From assembly GCA_029262515.1 (NCBI GenBank), contig JAJCZH010000008.1, forward strand, positions 183,840 through 247,839: DNA of 64,000 nucleotides. The letters run 5' to 3'. The stretch is from Deltaproteobacteria bacterium. GTDB taxonomy: Bacteria; Desulfobacterota; GWC2-55-46; JADFVP01. Under the pieces are notes generated by a model. The model saw only the letters and a program-made list of their open reading frames with translations, was not told the DNA's origin and did no database searches. Shown piece by piece: positions 9,314-20,789 of the stretch (positions are counted from its first letter, which is position 1; every line of letters starts with the position of its first letter). The position numbers and the translations under genes are program-made.

Positions 9314-11241
9314 GAAAGTACACCCCCTCGCGGTATTCTCTTTTGTTCTATAAGTTCAATAAATTCTTCCACTGCCATCGCATCCATTGCACCGGTCTCC
9401 TTGGAGCGCGGTGAAACGGAACCCATCTCTGTCTCCTTGTCTCCAATGACCAGAGAGTACGGAACCTTTTGTAACTCGGACTCCCTTATCTTGAAGCCGA
9501 GTTTTTCATTCCTTATATCAAGCTCCACCCTGAGTCCAGCCTCTTTGAGCCTTTTAGAGACCTCTTCGGCGTAGTCGTTGTTTCTATCGGTGACGGTTAA
9601 GATTACTACCTGTACAGGTGCGAGCCACAGAGGAAACGCGCCGGCGTAATGCTCTACAAGGCAGCCGAAGAAGCGTTCTAACGAACCCATCAGCGCCCGG
9701 TGTATCATTATCGGACGACTCTCGCCTCCATCTTCATCCCTGTAAGTAACGTTGAAGCGTTCAGGCAAGTTGAAGTCAACCTGTATTGTCGAACACTGCC
9801 ACGACCTGCCGATTACGTCCTTGATCTTTATATCGATCTTTGGACCATAAAAGACGCCTTCGCCGGGGTCTACCATATAATCGAGCCCGGAAGACTCAAG
9901 CGCGCCCTTCAGGGCGCCTTCTGCACGCGCCCAGTCGTCCAGGGAACCGACATACTTTTCCGGCCGTGTACTTAAGTATATATCAAAATCATTAAATCCA
10001 AAAGACTTTAATATGTAAAGGGTAAAATCGAGCACACCGCCTATCTCACCCTCAAGCTGACCAGGAGTGGTAAAGAGGTGGGCATCGTCCTGCGTAAAAC
10101 CCCGCACCCTCAAAAGACCGTGAAGAACACCTGAGCGTTCGTACCTATAGACCGTGCCGAGCTCGGCATACCGAATAGGCAGGTCGCGGTAGCTCCTAAG
10201 GTGCGACTTGTATATCTCTATATGGAACGGGCAGTTCATCGGCCTTACGATATACTCCTGCCCGTCCAGATCCATGGGAGAAAAAAGATTCTCCTGATAG
10301 AAGTCCCAGTGCCCGGACGTCTTCCAGAGATCCACACGCGCCAGGTGAGGTGTATAGATTATATCATAACCGGACCTTCTGTGCTCACTCCTCCAGAAAT
10401 CCTCTATAATGCCGCGAACCGTTGCACCTTTAGGGTGCCACAAAACAAGGCCGGAGCCTATGTCTTCGCTCGTGGAGAAGAGGTCGAGTTCGCGCCCGAG
10501 TTTTCTATGGTCGCGCTTTTTCGCTTCTTCGAGCCTCCTCAGGTGCTCTTTAAGTTCGGCCTTGGTGCCCCATGCGGTAGCATAGATCCTCTGGAGCATC
10601 CTGTTCTTCTCATCCCCGCGCCAGTACGCGCCTGCTGCTCCGGTGAGCTTAAAAGCCTGAATATAACCGGTACTCGGCAGATGCGGGCCGCGACAGAGAT
10701 CGGTAAAATTGCCCTGAGTATAGATGCCGACGGTGTCGTCCGTCAGTTCTTCTATAACCTCCTCTTTATAGACCTCTCCTGCCTCTTTAAAGTACTTAAG
10801 CGCCTCAGCCTTACCCATACTCTTCGGTTCAAAAGCATGGTTACCCTTGATTATCTCACGCATGCGAGCGTCGATCTTGTCGAGGTCTTCGGGTGTAAAA
10901 GGCTTCTCAACATCAAAATCGTAATAAAAACCATTATCTACAGTAGGGCCGATAGCCAGCTTGGCCTCTTCGAAAAGCGACTTTACGGCCTCGGCCATAA
11001 CATGGGCGGTAGAGTGGCGATAGATATCGAGCCCTTCCGGCGATTCGAGCAGAATCGGCTCTATCTCCACACTCTCTAACGTGGCATCGGGAATAGACCT
11101 CAGGTCTTTTGCAACACCATTTACCTTAAGAGCAACACTCTTTTTGAGAAGCTTCTTGTCAAACGTCTTTATTATTTCAAGAAAGCTCTCGCCTTGAGAG
11201 TACTCAACAACAGACCCGTCAGGGAATATAACATGCGGCAT
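9310..11241 (-). CDS. thrS: Threonine-tRNA ligase
   Basis: 643 aa; TGS domain start MPHVIFPDGSVVEYSQGESF, YRHSTAHVMAEAV, RPMNCPFHIEIYK, GFTQDDAHLF. Confidence 0.98.
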   Translation of the reverse strand: MPHVIFPDGSVVEYSQGESFLEIIKTFDKKLLKKSVALKVNGVAKDLRSIPDATLESVEIEPILLESPEGLDIYRHSTAHVMAEAVKSLFEEAKLAIGPTVDNGFYYDFDVEKPFTPEDLDKIDARMREIIKGNHAFEPKSMGKAEALKYFKEAGEVYKEEVIEELTDDTVGIYTQGNFTDLCRGPHLPSTGYIQAFKLTGAAGAYWRGDEKNRMLQRIYATAWGTKAELKEHLRRLEEAKKRDHRKLGRELDLFSTSEDIGSGLVLWHPKGATVRGIIEDFWRSEHRRSGYDIIYTPHLARVDLWKTSGHWDFYQENLFSPMDLDGQEYIVRPMNCPFHIEIYKSHLRSYRDLPIRYAELGTVYRYERSGVLHGLLRVRGFTQDDAHLFTTPGQLEGEIGGVLDFTLYILKSFGFNDFDIYLSTRPEKYVGSLDDWARAEGALKGALESSGLDYMVDPGEGVFYGPKIDIKIKDVIGRSWQCSTIQVDFNLPERFNVTYRDEDGGESRPIMIHRALMGSLERFFGCLVEHYAGAFPLWLAPVQVVILTVTDRNNDYAEEVSKRLKEAGLRVELDIRNEKLGFKIRESELQKVPYSLVIGDKETEMGSVSPRSKETGAMDAMAVEEFIELIEQKRIPRGGVLS

Positions 11242-11458
11242 TTCGATACCCGGTACTTAAACAAAAATAGAACAGGCTCTGAGGTTGCTCCTGCACATAA
11301 AGAGCTTATCGCAGTTCATTACCTGTTATTAACAGAAAAAAAGAGCAGTACCGGCATTTCCACTCCGGACTGCCAAGCAAAACAGAGAGGTTCCTATATA
11401 CCAACCAACATAAAAGGACCTGCAAAACAACAAACTAACGGCCCGAGCTGAATTAAAA

Positions 11459-11533
11459 TGGTAGGCGCGGGCGGTTTCGAACCGCCGACCTCTTCCGTGT
11501 CAGGGAAGCGCTCTCCCACTGAGCTACGCGCCT
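11459..11533 (-). tRNA. tRNA-Val (anticodon GAC), CCA encoded
   Basis: Minus strand AGGCGCG TA GCTC AGTGGGA GAGC G CTTCC CTGACAC GGAAG AGGTC GGCGG TTCGAAA CCGCC CGCGCCT A CCA. Confidence 0.95.
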
Positions 11534-12168
11534 CTACTCTTGCAATGTCGTTACCTGAAGGCCGCTCGTAGCCTTACAGGCCAACCTGCCTTCACCTACA
11601 ATCGCACCCAGGAAGCAATGGGCAAAAAAAAGCTCATAGACAACCAGAGGCTCACACCCATAAACGTATCCGGGTGCGTGAGTTCCGGAATGACAATAAG
11701 CACAAAATTTTACCATATTCAAAGAGACTGTCAAGGCAAATATCTAAATATATCAAGAGGATGCTAAAAAAGTCGAACACATGTCACTCTCGTGCCAAAA
11801 GTTTTATTACGCTTTCAAGGGTCGAGCATTCAAATCGGTATCCGGCTGCATGGAGTAACTACACAAGAGTACAACTAGGGACTACGATGAAAAAACCTAA
11901 AGTCTATAGGCCTATTAACCGATAGTATAACTGTCAGAGCAATAAAATATTACAATCAGCAGACACAAAGAGGAAAAAATATCTGGTATGCCGGATCATG
12001 CTCTAAGCGGGGTACTGGCAAGCTCGCAGGGAAAATGATTTCGAAGATTTCTGCTCAACTAAATAGAAAATTCAATCAATAACCATAATAGATATTTAAA
12101 ACTTAATCGATTTTATAAACTAGTTATACCTAACACAAGGTGTGGCAGCCTGCAAAGGAGTACTTGAC

Positions 12169-14226
12169 ATGAGCTTACAATCAGTAAAAACACGATTCAT
12201 GGGCAGTTATTTATTCCTCGTAATCCTCTTTGTTATACAGATACCTATAATCTTCTTAATTCTTGGCGGAATGGGCAAGAAGTATACTCAGGTAGATGTT
12301 GCTGGAGAGTTGCAGGCAAAGGCACTTGAAATAACTGAAGTTCTCAACCGTCACATTTTAACCGGCAATGAGTCACTCGAACAGGTCTTCCAGGACATGA
12401 AGGTCGAGTACGACCAGTCAATCGCGGATCTGCGCAGAGGCACAGATACTCTTGCAGCCGTTAAAGACCCTGTGGTGCTCACTAATCTAAATACTGTAGA
12501 GAGCAATTGGAAGACCTTAAGGGACGAACTCGACAAAAGCATGTTAGCCGGTGATGCGCAGAATGAAGCGCGATTAATCATAGAAGAGACTACCTTCCCG
12601 CTTGTTGCGCTGCTCAACAAGGTAATTGCCGCCGAGCAGGCAATAGGCAGCCCGGACGTAACCAAATTTATAAATGTGACCGGGCTACAGAGGATGCGTA
12701 CCGTTAAGCTTAGCTACCTGATCGAGCAGTACTTCGTTTCATACGGTGAAAAGTCGGCTGCCGCAAATGAGATCAGAAAGACGGCGAGTGAATTTGAGGG
12801 TACGCTGCTCGAACTCAAGAGAGCAGCTGAAGGTAAAACAGACCTTGGCGCCAAAGGACTCAACTTCTTAAATGGCGTCAAAAACGTTGAAGAGATGTGG
12901 GCTACGCGCAAAGCCACAATTGAGCAGGCAATAGTATCAAGCGACAAATACAGTTCCTCAACCATTGAACTCGCGGAGGTACACACCCCTGCACTCGTCA
13001 ACGCTGCCATCGGGCTGACACAGGCGTTTATTGACAATGCCAGCGCATCAGCCAAGAGAGGCCTCGGTATCATGGCGCTCTCGGTGCTCATTTCAGCAAT
13101 AATTGCAGGCTTCTTCATGTGGAGCGCCAACTCCATGATTATTCGTCCGATTGTCCGGATCAAGGAGACGGTTGAAAAATTCGCCCTTGGTGACCTGACT
13201 AACAGGTGTGCTGTAAAGGTCAGCCTCTTTGGGCGCGAGCTCAATGACGAGGTAACCGGCCTCGGCGACTCCGTAGACAAAATGGCTGACAGCATGTCGG
13301 ATGTTATCGGCAACATAACCGATTCCGCCAACCGTCTTGCCACCTCCTCGAGCACCGTCTCAGCCACATCCATGATCATAGCCGACGGAGCATCGCAGCA
13401 GTCTACACAGACGGCACAGGTAGCAACCGCAATGGAAGAGATGAGCGCAACGGTAATAGAGGTTGCAAAGAACGCGCAACAGGTATCGGAGTCTTCAACA
13501 GAAGCGCAGGAGATAGCCACAAACGGAGGGGAGATCGTACAGCAGGCTATCACAGCCATGCAGGAGGTCTCTGACTCAACAACCTCTACAGCCGACACAA
13601 TAGGCAAACTCGGCAGGAGCTCCGAGGAGATCGGCTCTATCGTCTCGGTAATCAACGACATTGCTGATCAGACCAACCTGCTTGCACTCAATGCGGCCAT
13701 AGAGGCTGCGAGAGCCGGAGAGCAAGGACGCGGGTTTGCGGTCGTCGCGGATGAAGTCAGGAAGCTGGCAGAACGGACAACCACTGCCACCAAGGAGATC
13801 AGCGGAATGATCGGCTCTATTCAGACAGAGACCAGCACCGCAGTAGACGCAATGGGCGCCGGGATACAGAAGGTCGACAACGGTGTGCGACTCGCAAACG
13901 AAGCTGGCGAGGCGCTCTCCAGGATCGTTGACGGAATCCAGAATGTAACCGACATGGTTCGCCAGATAGCAACCTCGACCGAAGAACAGAGTGCTACCTC
14001 GGACGAGATATCGAGAAACATGGACTCCATCTCGGAGGTGGCAACGGCCAACGAAGAGGCTATCGGCGGAGTAACGGGCGCAACGGATGAAATGGGAGGC
14101 CTTGCCGCTGAACTCAAGCAACTGGTAGCCAACTTCAAGGTCAACAATCAGATCAACACAAACCGGAACTCCGTTAAAGGCAGCTCAAATATAACTCCGA
14201 TACACAAGCATAACAAGGTTGCATGA
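12169..14226 (+). CDS. Methyl-accepting chemotaxis protein
   Basis: HAMP plus MA domain hairpin [50 protein letters not shown]; two TM segments; start at [10 protein letters not shown] likely (ORF open from 12142). Confidence 0.95.
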   Translation: MSLQSVKTRFMGSYLFLVILFVIQIPIIFLILGGMGKKYTQVDVAGELQAKALEITEVLNRHILTGNESLEQVFQDMKVEYDQSIADLRRGTDTLAAVKDPVVLTNLNTVESNWKTLRDELDKSMLAGDAQNEARLIIEETTFPLVALLNKVIAAEQAIGSPDVTKFINVTGLQRMRTVKLSYLIEQYFVSYGEKSAAANEIRKTASEFEGTLLELKRAAEGKTDLGAKGLNFLNGVKNVEEMWATRKATIEQAIVSSDKYSSSTIELAEVHTPALVNAAIGLTQAFIDNASASAKRGLGIMALSVLISAIIAGFFMWSANSMIIRPIVRIKETVEKFALGDLTNRCAVKVSLFGRELNDEVTGLGDSVDKMADSMSDVIGNITDSANRLATSSSTVSATSMIIADGASQQSTQTAQVATAMEEMSATVIEVAKNAQQVSESSTEAQEIATNGGEIVQQAITAMQEVSDSTTSTADTIGKLGRSSEEIGSIVSVINDIADQTNLLALNAAIEAARAGEQGRGFAVVADEVRKLAERTTTATKEISGMIGSIQTETSTAVDAMGAGIQKVDNGVRLANEAGEALSRIVDGIQNVTDMVRQIATSTEEQSATSDEISRNMDSISEVATANEEAIGGVTGATDEMGGLAAELKQLVANFKVNNQINTNRNSVKGSSNITPIHKHNKVA

Positions 14227-14248
14227 CCGGTTACAATAGATACTGCAT

Positions 14249-14284
14249 AAAGAGGCCGCACGGCATTCGCCGTGCGGACTCTTT
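14249..14284 (+). terminator. Rho-independent-like terminator after MCP gene
   Basis: AAAGAG-g-CCGCACGGC-ATTC-GCCGTGCGG-a-CTCTTT. Confidence 0.75.
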
Positions 14285-14315
14285 ATCTTATATCCTGTCA
14301 AACCCTCTACTTTAC

Positions 14316-14882
14316 CTAAATGCCAAGCTCTACTCTAATCGTGTCGGTAAAAACTTCAAGCGCTTCCATCTTGAGTATCGCCGGCCTGGATGACTGCTGC
14401 GCAACCCCGTTTTCCGCACTCCGTTGCTCAAGCATAACCTTTACAAGATTGGCAATCTTCACACCTGAATCCGGAAGAACAAGTCCGGGGCATAATTCGT
14501 AAAGGGGTATCAGAATAAACGGGCGTACGGTTATGTCGGTATCTGGCAGAACGAGGCCCTCTTCTTCAATCAAGGCATCTCCGTACAGTAACAGGTCCAG
14601 GTCTATTGTCCTCGGAGAGTACTTGTCGTCATTTCTGATACGTCCAAGCCTCTCTTCCACTCTACGCAAGACAGTATGCTTCAACTCACCCGGCGCAATT
14701 GCAGTCTCTATTTCGACCACTCCGTTAACGTATTCAGGGGTATCCAACCTGCCTATCGGTTCTGTACGATAAAAGGTTGAGATCGCAACAACCCTGACCT
14801 CACGCCCGAGCAACTTCAACGCGCCGAGCACACTCTTTTCGGGATCGAGGTTTGAACCGACCCCGACAAAGACCCTCTCCAT
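14316..14882 (-). CDS. folK: 2-amino-4-hydroxy-6-hydroxymethyldihydropteridine diphosphokinase
   Basis: MERVFVGVGSNLDPEKSV...STFYRTEPIG...PRTIDLDLLLYG...RPFILIPLYEL. Confidence 0.93.
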   Translation of the reverse strand: MERVFVGVGSNLDPEKSVLGALKLLGREVRVVAISTFYRTEPIGRLDTPEYVNGVVEIETAIAPGELKHTVLRRVEERLGRIRNDDKYSPRTIDLDLLLYGDALIEEEGLVLPDTDITVRPFILIPLYELCPGLVLPDSGVKIANLVKVMLEQRSAENGVAQQSSRPAILKMEALEVFTDTIRVELGI

Positions 14883-14912
14883 ATCCTAAACCTACCGTAC
14901 CTTACCTGCAAC

Positions 14913-15266
14913 TTACCGTTTTTGCCGCTCAATCTCTACGGCAACGCTGCGGGCAAACCTGAGTGCACCCGGTTTGTCTACAGTAACCAAAACCTTTGAG
15001 ACTCCATTGCGTGAAAGGCATAACTCTGAAACACGCTCGGCAAGGGTCTCAATCAGAAAAAAACTTGAGGACTCAACCATCGCTACTATCTCTTTCTTGA
15101 TTGCCCTGTAGTCAACGGTATCTTCAAAGTTATCACTCTTGCCGGCCCGCTCAAGGTCAACATGAAGCAAGATATTAAAGAGCACGTCCTGCCTGTTTAC
15201 CCGCTCATCATCATTGATGCCGACGATACATCGGACCATCAAATCCCTGATATAAATCTTATCCAT
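14913..15266 (-). CDS. folB: Dihydroneopterin aldolase
   Basis: MDKIYIRDLMVRCIVGINDDERVNRQDVLFNILLHVDL...VDYRAIKKEI; adjacent to folK. Confidence 0.9.
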   Translation of the reverse strand: MDKIYIRDLMVRCIVGINDDERVNRQDVLFNILLHVDLERAGKSDNFEDTVDYRAIKKEIVAMVESSSFFLIETLAERVSELCLSRNGVSKVLVTVDKPGALRFARSVAVEIERQKR

Positions 15267-16059
15267 TTATCCCTTCCCTTACATGGCGTCCGCCATCGAC
15301 ATAAATAATCTGACCCGTAATAAAAGAACTCGACAGTAAAAAGAGTACGGCCTCTGACACATCTTCCGGCGCCCCGTGCTTTTTAAGAGGCAGCCCTTCA
15401 GCCGCCCTCTCCATATAACCCGATCCCGCACTTCCATCATAACCGACCGGAGGCAGTACAAGCCCTGGAGCGACTCCGTTAACGGCGACAGACGGCGCGA
15501 ACTCCATGGCAGAGAAACGGGTAAGAAGCGCGAGCTGGTGTTTGCTCAGATGATATGCTGCGTGAGAATAATCGAAGTCCGTTATACGGCTATCTAGAAG
15601 ATTGACGATACCGCCGCTCTCTACTCGTGCCGCGAAGGAGCGACTTAGAGCAAAGGGAGCCCATGCATTTACTAACATATTTGTATTGAGGTCGCTTAAC
15701 GTAATGTCTCCGAGAGTATTGGCCGGAAAGATAGATGCGCTATTGACCAACAGGTCTAACCTGTTGTCTAGCTTAAAGGCTGCTTCTATGAGCCGTTCCG
15801 CCTCCCCGTCAACTGAAAAGTCCGCCTGTAGTACCTCGGCATTGACCCCGAAAGAGAGCAACTCGCTTTTAACGGCTTCGGCCTCTGCTCCGGAGCTGTT
15901 ATAGTGGATTATAACATCAACGCCAGCACATGCAAGACCGAGCGCTATCGACCTTCCAATCCTCTTTGCAGCCCCTGTTACTAGCGCGACCCGTCCCTTC
16001 AGTTCACCAACAGACATAAGCGTTTTACCGATCATTTTATTATATGTGATTATTCTCAA
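15259..16059 (-). CDS. SDR family oxidoreductase, pteridine-reductase-like
   Basis: RVALVTGAAKRIGRSIALGLACAGVDVIIHYNSS, NSASIF, YHLSKHQLALLTR, adjacent to folB/folK; FolM-like role is inference. Confidence 0.85.
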   Translation of the reverse strand: MRIITYNKMIGKTLMSVGELKGRVALVTGAAKRIGRSIALGLACAGVDVIIHYNSSGAEAEAVKSELLSFGVNAEVLQADFSVDGEAERLIEAAFKLDNRLDLLVNSASIFPANTLGDITLSDLNTNMLVNAWAPFALSRSFAARVESGGIVNLLDSRITDFDYSHAAYHLSKHQLALLTRFSAMEFAPSVAVNGVAPGLVLPPVGYDGSAGSGYMERAAEGLPLKKHGAPEDVSEAVLFLLSSSFITGQIIYVDGGRHVREGING

Positions 16060-16223
16060 TAAGGATAAAAGGTCTTTCCAACAATGTCAACGAAATAGCC
16101 GTAAAGACAATAGTCGTTTCAGGCCGTGCAGAACCTGCTCTACTTGCGAATACATACCGGCTGCTGTAGTATGACGGTATGTATTGAGGCGTTAAAAAAA
16201 GAGTGACCGCACCTTAACACCGG

Positions 16224-16994
16224 ATGATAATGGTGGCTGATAAGACGAAACTTTCAGGCGATGAGACAAGCAGGCCTAACGGCAGCCCGGTCGAAGCGGT
16301 CTTTAGCGCACGCGGACTTACAAAAGTCTACGACATGGGAGAGGTGCAGGTAAATGCGCTTCGCGGAGTAGACCTGGACCTCTACAGCGCAGAACTCGTT
16401 GTGCTGCTCGGGGCCTCTGGATCGGGAAAGAGCACACTGCTCAATATCCTTGGCGGCCTCGATACCGCTACCGCCGGCAAGGTCACATACCGGGGCCGCG
16501 ACCTCAGTAACGCAACCGAACGCGAACTGACCGAGTTCCGCCGCTTTCACATAGGGTTCGTCTTCCAGTTCTACAACCTCATTCCGAGCCTGACCGCACG
16601 AGAGAATGTCACCGTAGTAACGGAGATATCTAACGACGCCATGAAGCCGGAGGAAGCCCTCGAAATCGTCAACATGGGCAACCGGCTCGACCACTTTCCG
16701 AGCCAGCTCTCCGGAGGCGAACAGCAGCGCGTAGCAATAGCCCGCGCCATTGCAAAAAAGCCTGCGGTACTGCTCTGCGATGAACCGACAGGTTCACTCG
16801 ACTCCGTTACTGGCACAATCGTCTTAGAGGCCATAGAAATGGTCAACCGTACCCTCGGCACGACTACCGCGCTTATTACCCACAATGCAACTATAGCAAG
16901 CATGGCCGACCGTATTGTCCGGCTCAACGACGGACAGATTATAGATATAAAAGAGAATAAAGAGAAAGTGAGCCCCGAGAAGCTCCGCTGGTAA
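16224..16994 (+). CDS. ABC transporter ATP-binding protein (LolD/MacB-like)
   Basis: [52 protein letters not shown]. Confidence 0.96.
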   Translation: MIMVADKTKLSGDETSRPNGSPVEAVFSARGLTKVYDMGEVQVNALRGVDLDLYSAELVVLLGASGSGKSTLLNILGGLDTATAGKVTYRGRDLSNATERELTEFRRFHIGFVFQFYNLIPSLTARENVTVVTEISNDAMKPEEALEIVNMGNRLDHFPSQLSGGEQQRVAIARAIAKKPAVLLCDEPTGSLDSVTGTIVLEAIEMVNRTLGTTTALITHNATIASMADRIVRLNDGQIIDIKENKEKVSPEKLRW

Positions 16995-17027
16995 AGAGGC
17001 CGCTGTTACGAAACTGCTGATACATCT

Positions 17028-19406
17028 ATGAATCAACTCGATAAAAAGATTTTTCGAGACCTCAGCTCTATGCGAGGAGCGGCAACGGCAATTGCGCTTA
17101 TCATTGCCTGCGGGGTCGCAACCTTTATTATGTCCACAAGCACGCTCGACTCTCTTACCGAGACACGTAACGCATTCTACGGAGAGTTCCGTTTCGCCGA
17201 CGTCTTTGCCAGACTAAAAAGAGCTCCAGAGACGCTACAGAAAAGGATAATAGAGATACCCGGTGTCTCTAGCGTTGAGACACGCGTAATAGCTGCCATA
17301 AAGATCGACATAGAAGGCTTTGAAGAGCCGATCACCGGCGAGTTGATCTCCATGCCGGATGAGTCGCCCTCTCTGCTCAACGCCCTCTACTTCAAAGCCG
17401 GACGCGCTCCGTCCCCAAACAGCAGCAACGAGGTCGCGGTGGTGGATACCTTTGCCACGGCCCACTCTCTCCATGTCGGAGACTCGATCAAGACAGTTAT
17501 CAACGGCCGGTACAGAGAGCTGGCAATCGTCGGCATAGCGCTCTCCCCTGAGTTCGTCTTTCAAATAAGCCCCGGCGCTATCTTCCCCGACTTCGAGCGA
17601 TACGGTATCCTATGGATGGGCAAGAGCGCCCTCTCGGCCGCTTACGATATGGAAGGCGCCTTCAACAACGTCACGCTTTCGTTAAACACGGATATAAAAG
17701 ATAGCAACTCCGCCCTTGCCGATGTGATAGACAGGCTCGACCACCTGCTCGCTCCGTACGGCGGAATCGGCGCGCACGGGCGCAAAGACCAGGTATCTCA
17801 CCATGTTCTCTCTGAAGAGTTTAAGATGCTCGAAAACATGAGCGTGCTCTTCCCGGCAATCTTTCTCTCTGTTGCCGCCTTCTTACTAAATATTGTGGTC
17901 AAGAGGCTCATCACAACGCAAAGAAACCAGATAGCGATACTCAAAGCGTTCGGCTACGGCAACACAGAGGTCGGCCTCCATTACGTCAAGCTCGTCTCTA
18001 TCATTACTATCGTCGGCGCAGTCGGCGGGATACTGTTAGGGGGATGGCTCGGGGACGGGCTGAGCAACCTCTATATGAATTTTTACCGTTTCCCGTACCT
18101 GAAATACCAGCTCGGCACGGATACGGTATTGACAGCTATTCTCATCTGTTTCGGAGCCGCGCTTACAGGCACACTCAGCGCTGTAAGAAAGGCCGTACTC
18201 ATGGCCCCTGCCGATGCAATGCGCCCGGAACCGCCTCGAAACTACAGGGAGACCATTTTAGAACGGGCCGGGTTAAAAAGACGCATAAGCGAACCGACGC
18301 GCATGATACTGCGCCACATAGAGCGGCAGCCGGTGAAATCGCTCCTCACGATTATCGGAATCTCTCTTGCCTGCGCGATAATGATGGTAGGCTCGTACCA
18401 AAAAGACGCAATTGACTATATGGTAGACGTACAGTTCAATAGAAGCCAGAAGGAAGACCTCTCTGTCGTATTCACGGAGCCGACATCAAGGAGCGCGCTC
18501 TTTGAACTCAATAATTTAGAAGGCGTAAGGTACGCAGAGCCGTACCGCTCGGTTCCGGCAAGGCTAAAGTTCGGCCACCGGAGCTACCGCACCAGCATAG
18601 AGGGCGTGGACCCGGTTGGCAACCTCCACCGTATATTAGACACGGACCTGAAACGGATCAAACTTACCAGCGATTCCGTTGTACTCACGGATCACCTAGG
18701 CAAAATTCTCGGTATTGGCCCCGGAGACACCCTTGAGGTTGAGGTGCTTGAAGGCCGCCGCCCTACCCTTCACATAAAAGTCGGAGGCCTTACAAAGCAG
18801 TATATGGGGCTCTGGGCCTACATGGATATAGATTCGCTCAACCGATTGATGCGCGAGGGAAGCTCCATATCTGGTGCGCACATAGCCGCACAAAAGAGTT
18901 CCACCAATTCAATATATAAGAGGCTCAAGGAAATGCCGCGCGTGGCAGGGGTAATAGTCCGACTCAACTCCATAAGAAACTTTTACGATACCATGGCCGA
19001 AACGATGCTCATGTTCACTTCAATAAATACGCTTCTTGCCGCTACAATCGCATTCGGGGTCGTCTACAACAGCGCACGCATTGCGCTCTCGGAACGTTCA
19101 CGAGAACTTGCCAGTCTGCGTGTGATGGGATTTACTCGCGCCGAGATTTCGTATATACTCATAGGTGAACTTGCGGCGCTGACCCTGATAGCCATCCCGT
19201 TCGGTTTTCTTATAGGCAGAATACTCTGCGGTGTGGTATCTAAATCCATCGAGAGCGATCTCTACAGAGTGCCCCTTATTATCGACATAAGCACATACTC
19301 GTTCGCATCAACGGTGGTGCTGCTTTCAGCCGTTGTTTCAGCTATTATAATACGTATAAAACTGGACCGACTCGATCTTGTCTCGGCACTTAAAACGAGA
19401 GAGTAA
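17028..19406 (+). CDS. FtsX-like ABC transporter permease
   Basis: 792 aa with two FtsX-like TM blocks; directly downstream of the ATPase. Confidence 0.92.
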   Translation: MNQLDKKIFRDLSSMRGAATAIALIIACGVATFIMSTSTLDSLTETRNAFYGEFRFADVFARLKRAPETLQKRIIEIPGVSSVETRVIAAIKIDIEGFEEPITGELISMPDESPSLLNALYFKAGRAPSPNSSNEVAVVDTFATAHSLHVGDSIKTVINGRYRELAIVGIALSPEFVFQISPGAIFPDFERYGILWMGKSALSAAYDMEGAFNNVTLSLNTDIKDSNSALADVIDRLDHLLAPYGGIGAHGRKDQVSHHVLSEEFKMLENMSVLFPAIFLSVAAFLLNIVVKRLITTQRNQIAILKAFGYGNTEVGLHYVKLVSIITIVGAVGGILLGGWLGDGLSNLYMNFYRFPYLKYQLGTDTVLTAILICFGAALTGTLSAVRKAVLMAPADAMRPEPPRNYRETILERAGLKRRISEPTRMILRHIERQPVKSLLTIIGISLACAIMMVGSYQKDAIDYMVDVQFNRSQKEDLSVVFTEPTSRSALFELNNLEGVRYAEPYRSVPARLKFGHRSYRTSIEGVDPVGNLHRILDTDLKRIKLTSDSVVLTDHLGKILGIGPGDTLEVEVLEGRRPTLHIKVGGLTKQYMGLWAYMDIDSLNRLMREGSSISGAHIAAQKSSTNSIYKRLKEMPRVAGVIVRLNSIRNFYDTMAETMLMFTSINTLLAATIAFGVVYNSARIALSERSRELASLRVMGFTRAEISYILIGELAALTLIAIPFGFLIGRILCGVVSKSIESDLYRVPLIIDISTYSFASTVVLLSAVVSAIIIRIKLDRLDLVSALKTRE

Positions 19407-19434
19407 CTAACTCGGTCAATTAAAGAACAGGAGA

Positions 19435-20631
19435 ATGATGTCGCGCAGAACCGTATACATACTTATTGGAGCTCTTATAATCGTTGCTGCCGTGCTCTAC
19501 GGTTTTTCACCAAAACCGATTTCAGTTGATACGGCAACCGTGCTACGTGCTCCTTTAAAGGTAACGGTAGACGAAGAAGGCAAGACCCGCGTAATGGACC
19601 GCTTTGTTCTAAGCGCCCCGGTAACCGGTTTTGTGCTCAGAACGGGATTGAACGTCGGCGACTCCGTAAAAAAAGGTCAGACTCTCATTGAGATAGAACC
19701 GAGCATGAGCGAGGTGCTCGACCCGAGAACACTGGCGAAGGCCAAAGCGCGCGTGGAGGCCGCAGGCGCCGCTCTAAGCGCGGCACGCGAAGATTCAAAA
19801 GCAGCCAAGGCTGAAAACGGTTACACCCAGAATGAACTCAAACGTATAAAGAAACTGCATGCGGAAGGTTATACGACCGAAGAGCGGCTCGACAAGAGCG
19901 TGACCGATGCGCGCAGAAGCGCAGCCTCCGAACGATCCGCCGAGTTTGTGGTAAAGGTGGCACACTATGAACTTGATGCTGCAAAAACCGCGCTTAAGTA
20001 CTCCGGTGGAAAACCTGCGGTAAAGAGCAACGGACCGGTAAAGATATCTGCCCCTGTAAACGGAAGTATTCTAAAGATACTGCATAAGAGCGAAGGTACG
20101 GTAGTCTCAGGTGAAGACCTCATGGAACTCGGAGACCCGGGCGCGCTTGAAGTTGAGGTCGATGTGTTGAGCGAAAATGCGGTGCGTATCACTACTGGCA
20201 CCCCCGTGCTCTTTGAACGCTGGGGCGGAGCCAACCCGTTAAAGGGAGTGGTCAGACTGGTGGAGCCGGCGGGGTTCACGAAAGTATCCGCCCTCGGAGT
20301 AGAGGAGCAGCGCGTGCTGGTAATCGCCGACATAACGTCTGCGCGCGAAGAGTGGCAACGGCTAGGAGACGGATACCGAGTAGAAGCGAGTTTTATACTC
20401 TGGGAAGGCGAAGAGGTTCTTCAGATACCGACAAGCGCAACATTTACACACAACGGCTCACACGCCGTCTTCACATACTCTGATTCAACAGCCGTGCTTA
20501 CTCCTGTTACGCTCGGACACAGCAGCGGCCTTACGGTAGAGGTCGCTTCCGGGCTTACCGAAGGTATGAGCGTAATCACTCACCCTGACGATACGATCGA
20601 TAACGGAACAAAGGTACGTGACAACGAATAG
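19435..20631 (+). CDS. Efflux periplasmic adaptor (HlyD/RND MFP family)
   Basis: N-terminal TM, VLSAPVTGFVLRTGLNVGDSVKKGQTLIEIEP, KISAPVNGSILKILHKSEGTVVSGEDLMELGDP. Confidence 0.92.
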   Translation: MMSRRTVYILIGALIIVAAVLYGFSPKPISVDTATVLRAPLKVTVDEEGKTRVMDRFVLSAPVTGFVLRTGLNVGDSVKKGQTLIEIEPSMSEVLDPRTLAKAKARVEAAGAALSAAREDSKAAKAENGYTQNELKRIKKLHAEGYTTEERLDKSVTDARRSAASERSAEFVVKVAHYELDAAKTALKYSGGKPAVKSNGPVKISAPVNGSILKILHKSEGTVVSGEDLMELGDPGALEVEVDVLSENAVRITTGTPVLFERWGGANPLKGVVRLVEPAGFTKVSALGVEEQRVLVIADITSAREEWQRLGDGYRVEASFILWEGEEVLQIPTSATFTHNGSHAVFTYSDSTAVLTPVTLGHSSGLTVEVASGLTEGMSVITHPDDTIDNGTKVRDNE

Positions 20632-20789
20632 AACAGGCTTGAGACCAAACGCGATTGACTCAAGTCTCACGTATTTGATAAATCCGTGGAGCAATGTTAA
20701 ACTCTACAATACCAAGCTCTAGCGAACGAGAACGGCAGATACTGGTTTTCTTTCCGCCGAGCACAAAACTTACGGAGGGATCAAATTCT

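Noticed and set aside
10201-11079. 292-aa plus-strand ORF antisense to thrS
   Set aside because: Fully overlaps a certain conserved gene on the opposite strand; no recognisable protein motif.
12714-13661. 315-aa minus-strand ORF inside the MCP gene
   Set aside because: Low-complexity Ser/Val/Ala antisense translation of a strongly conserved MCP coding region.
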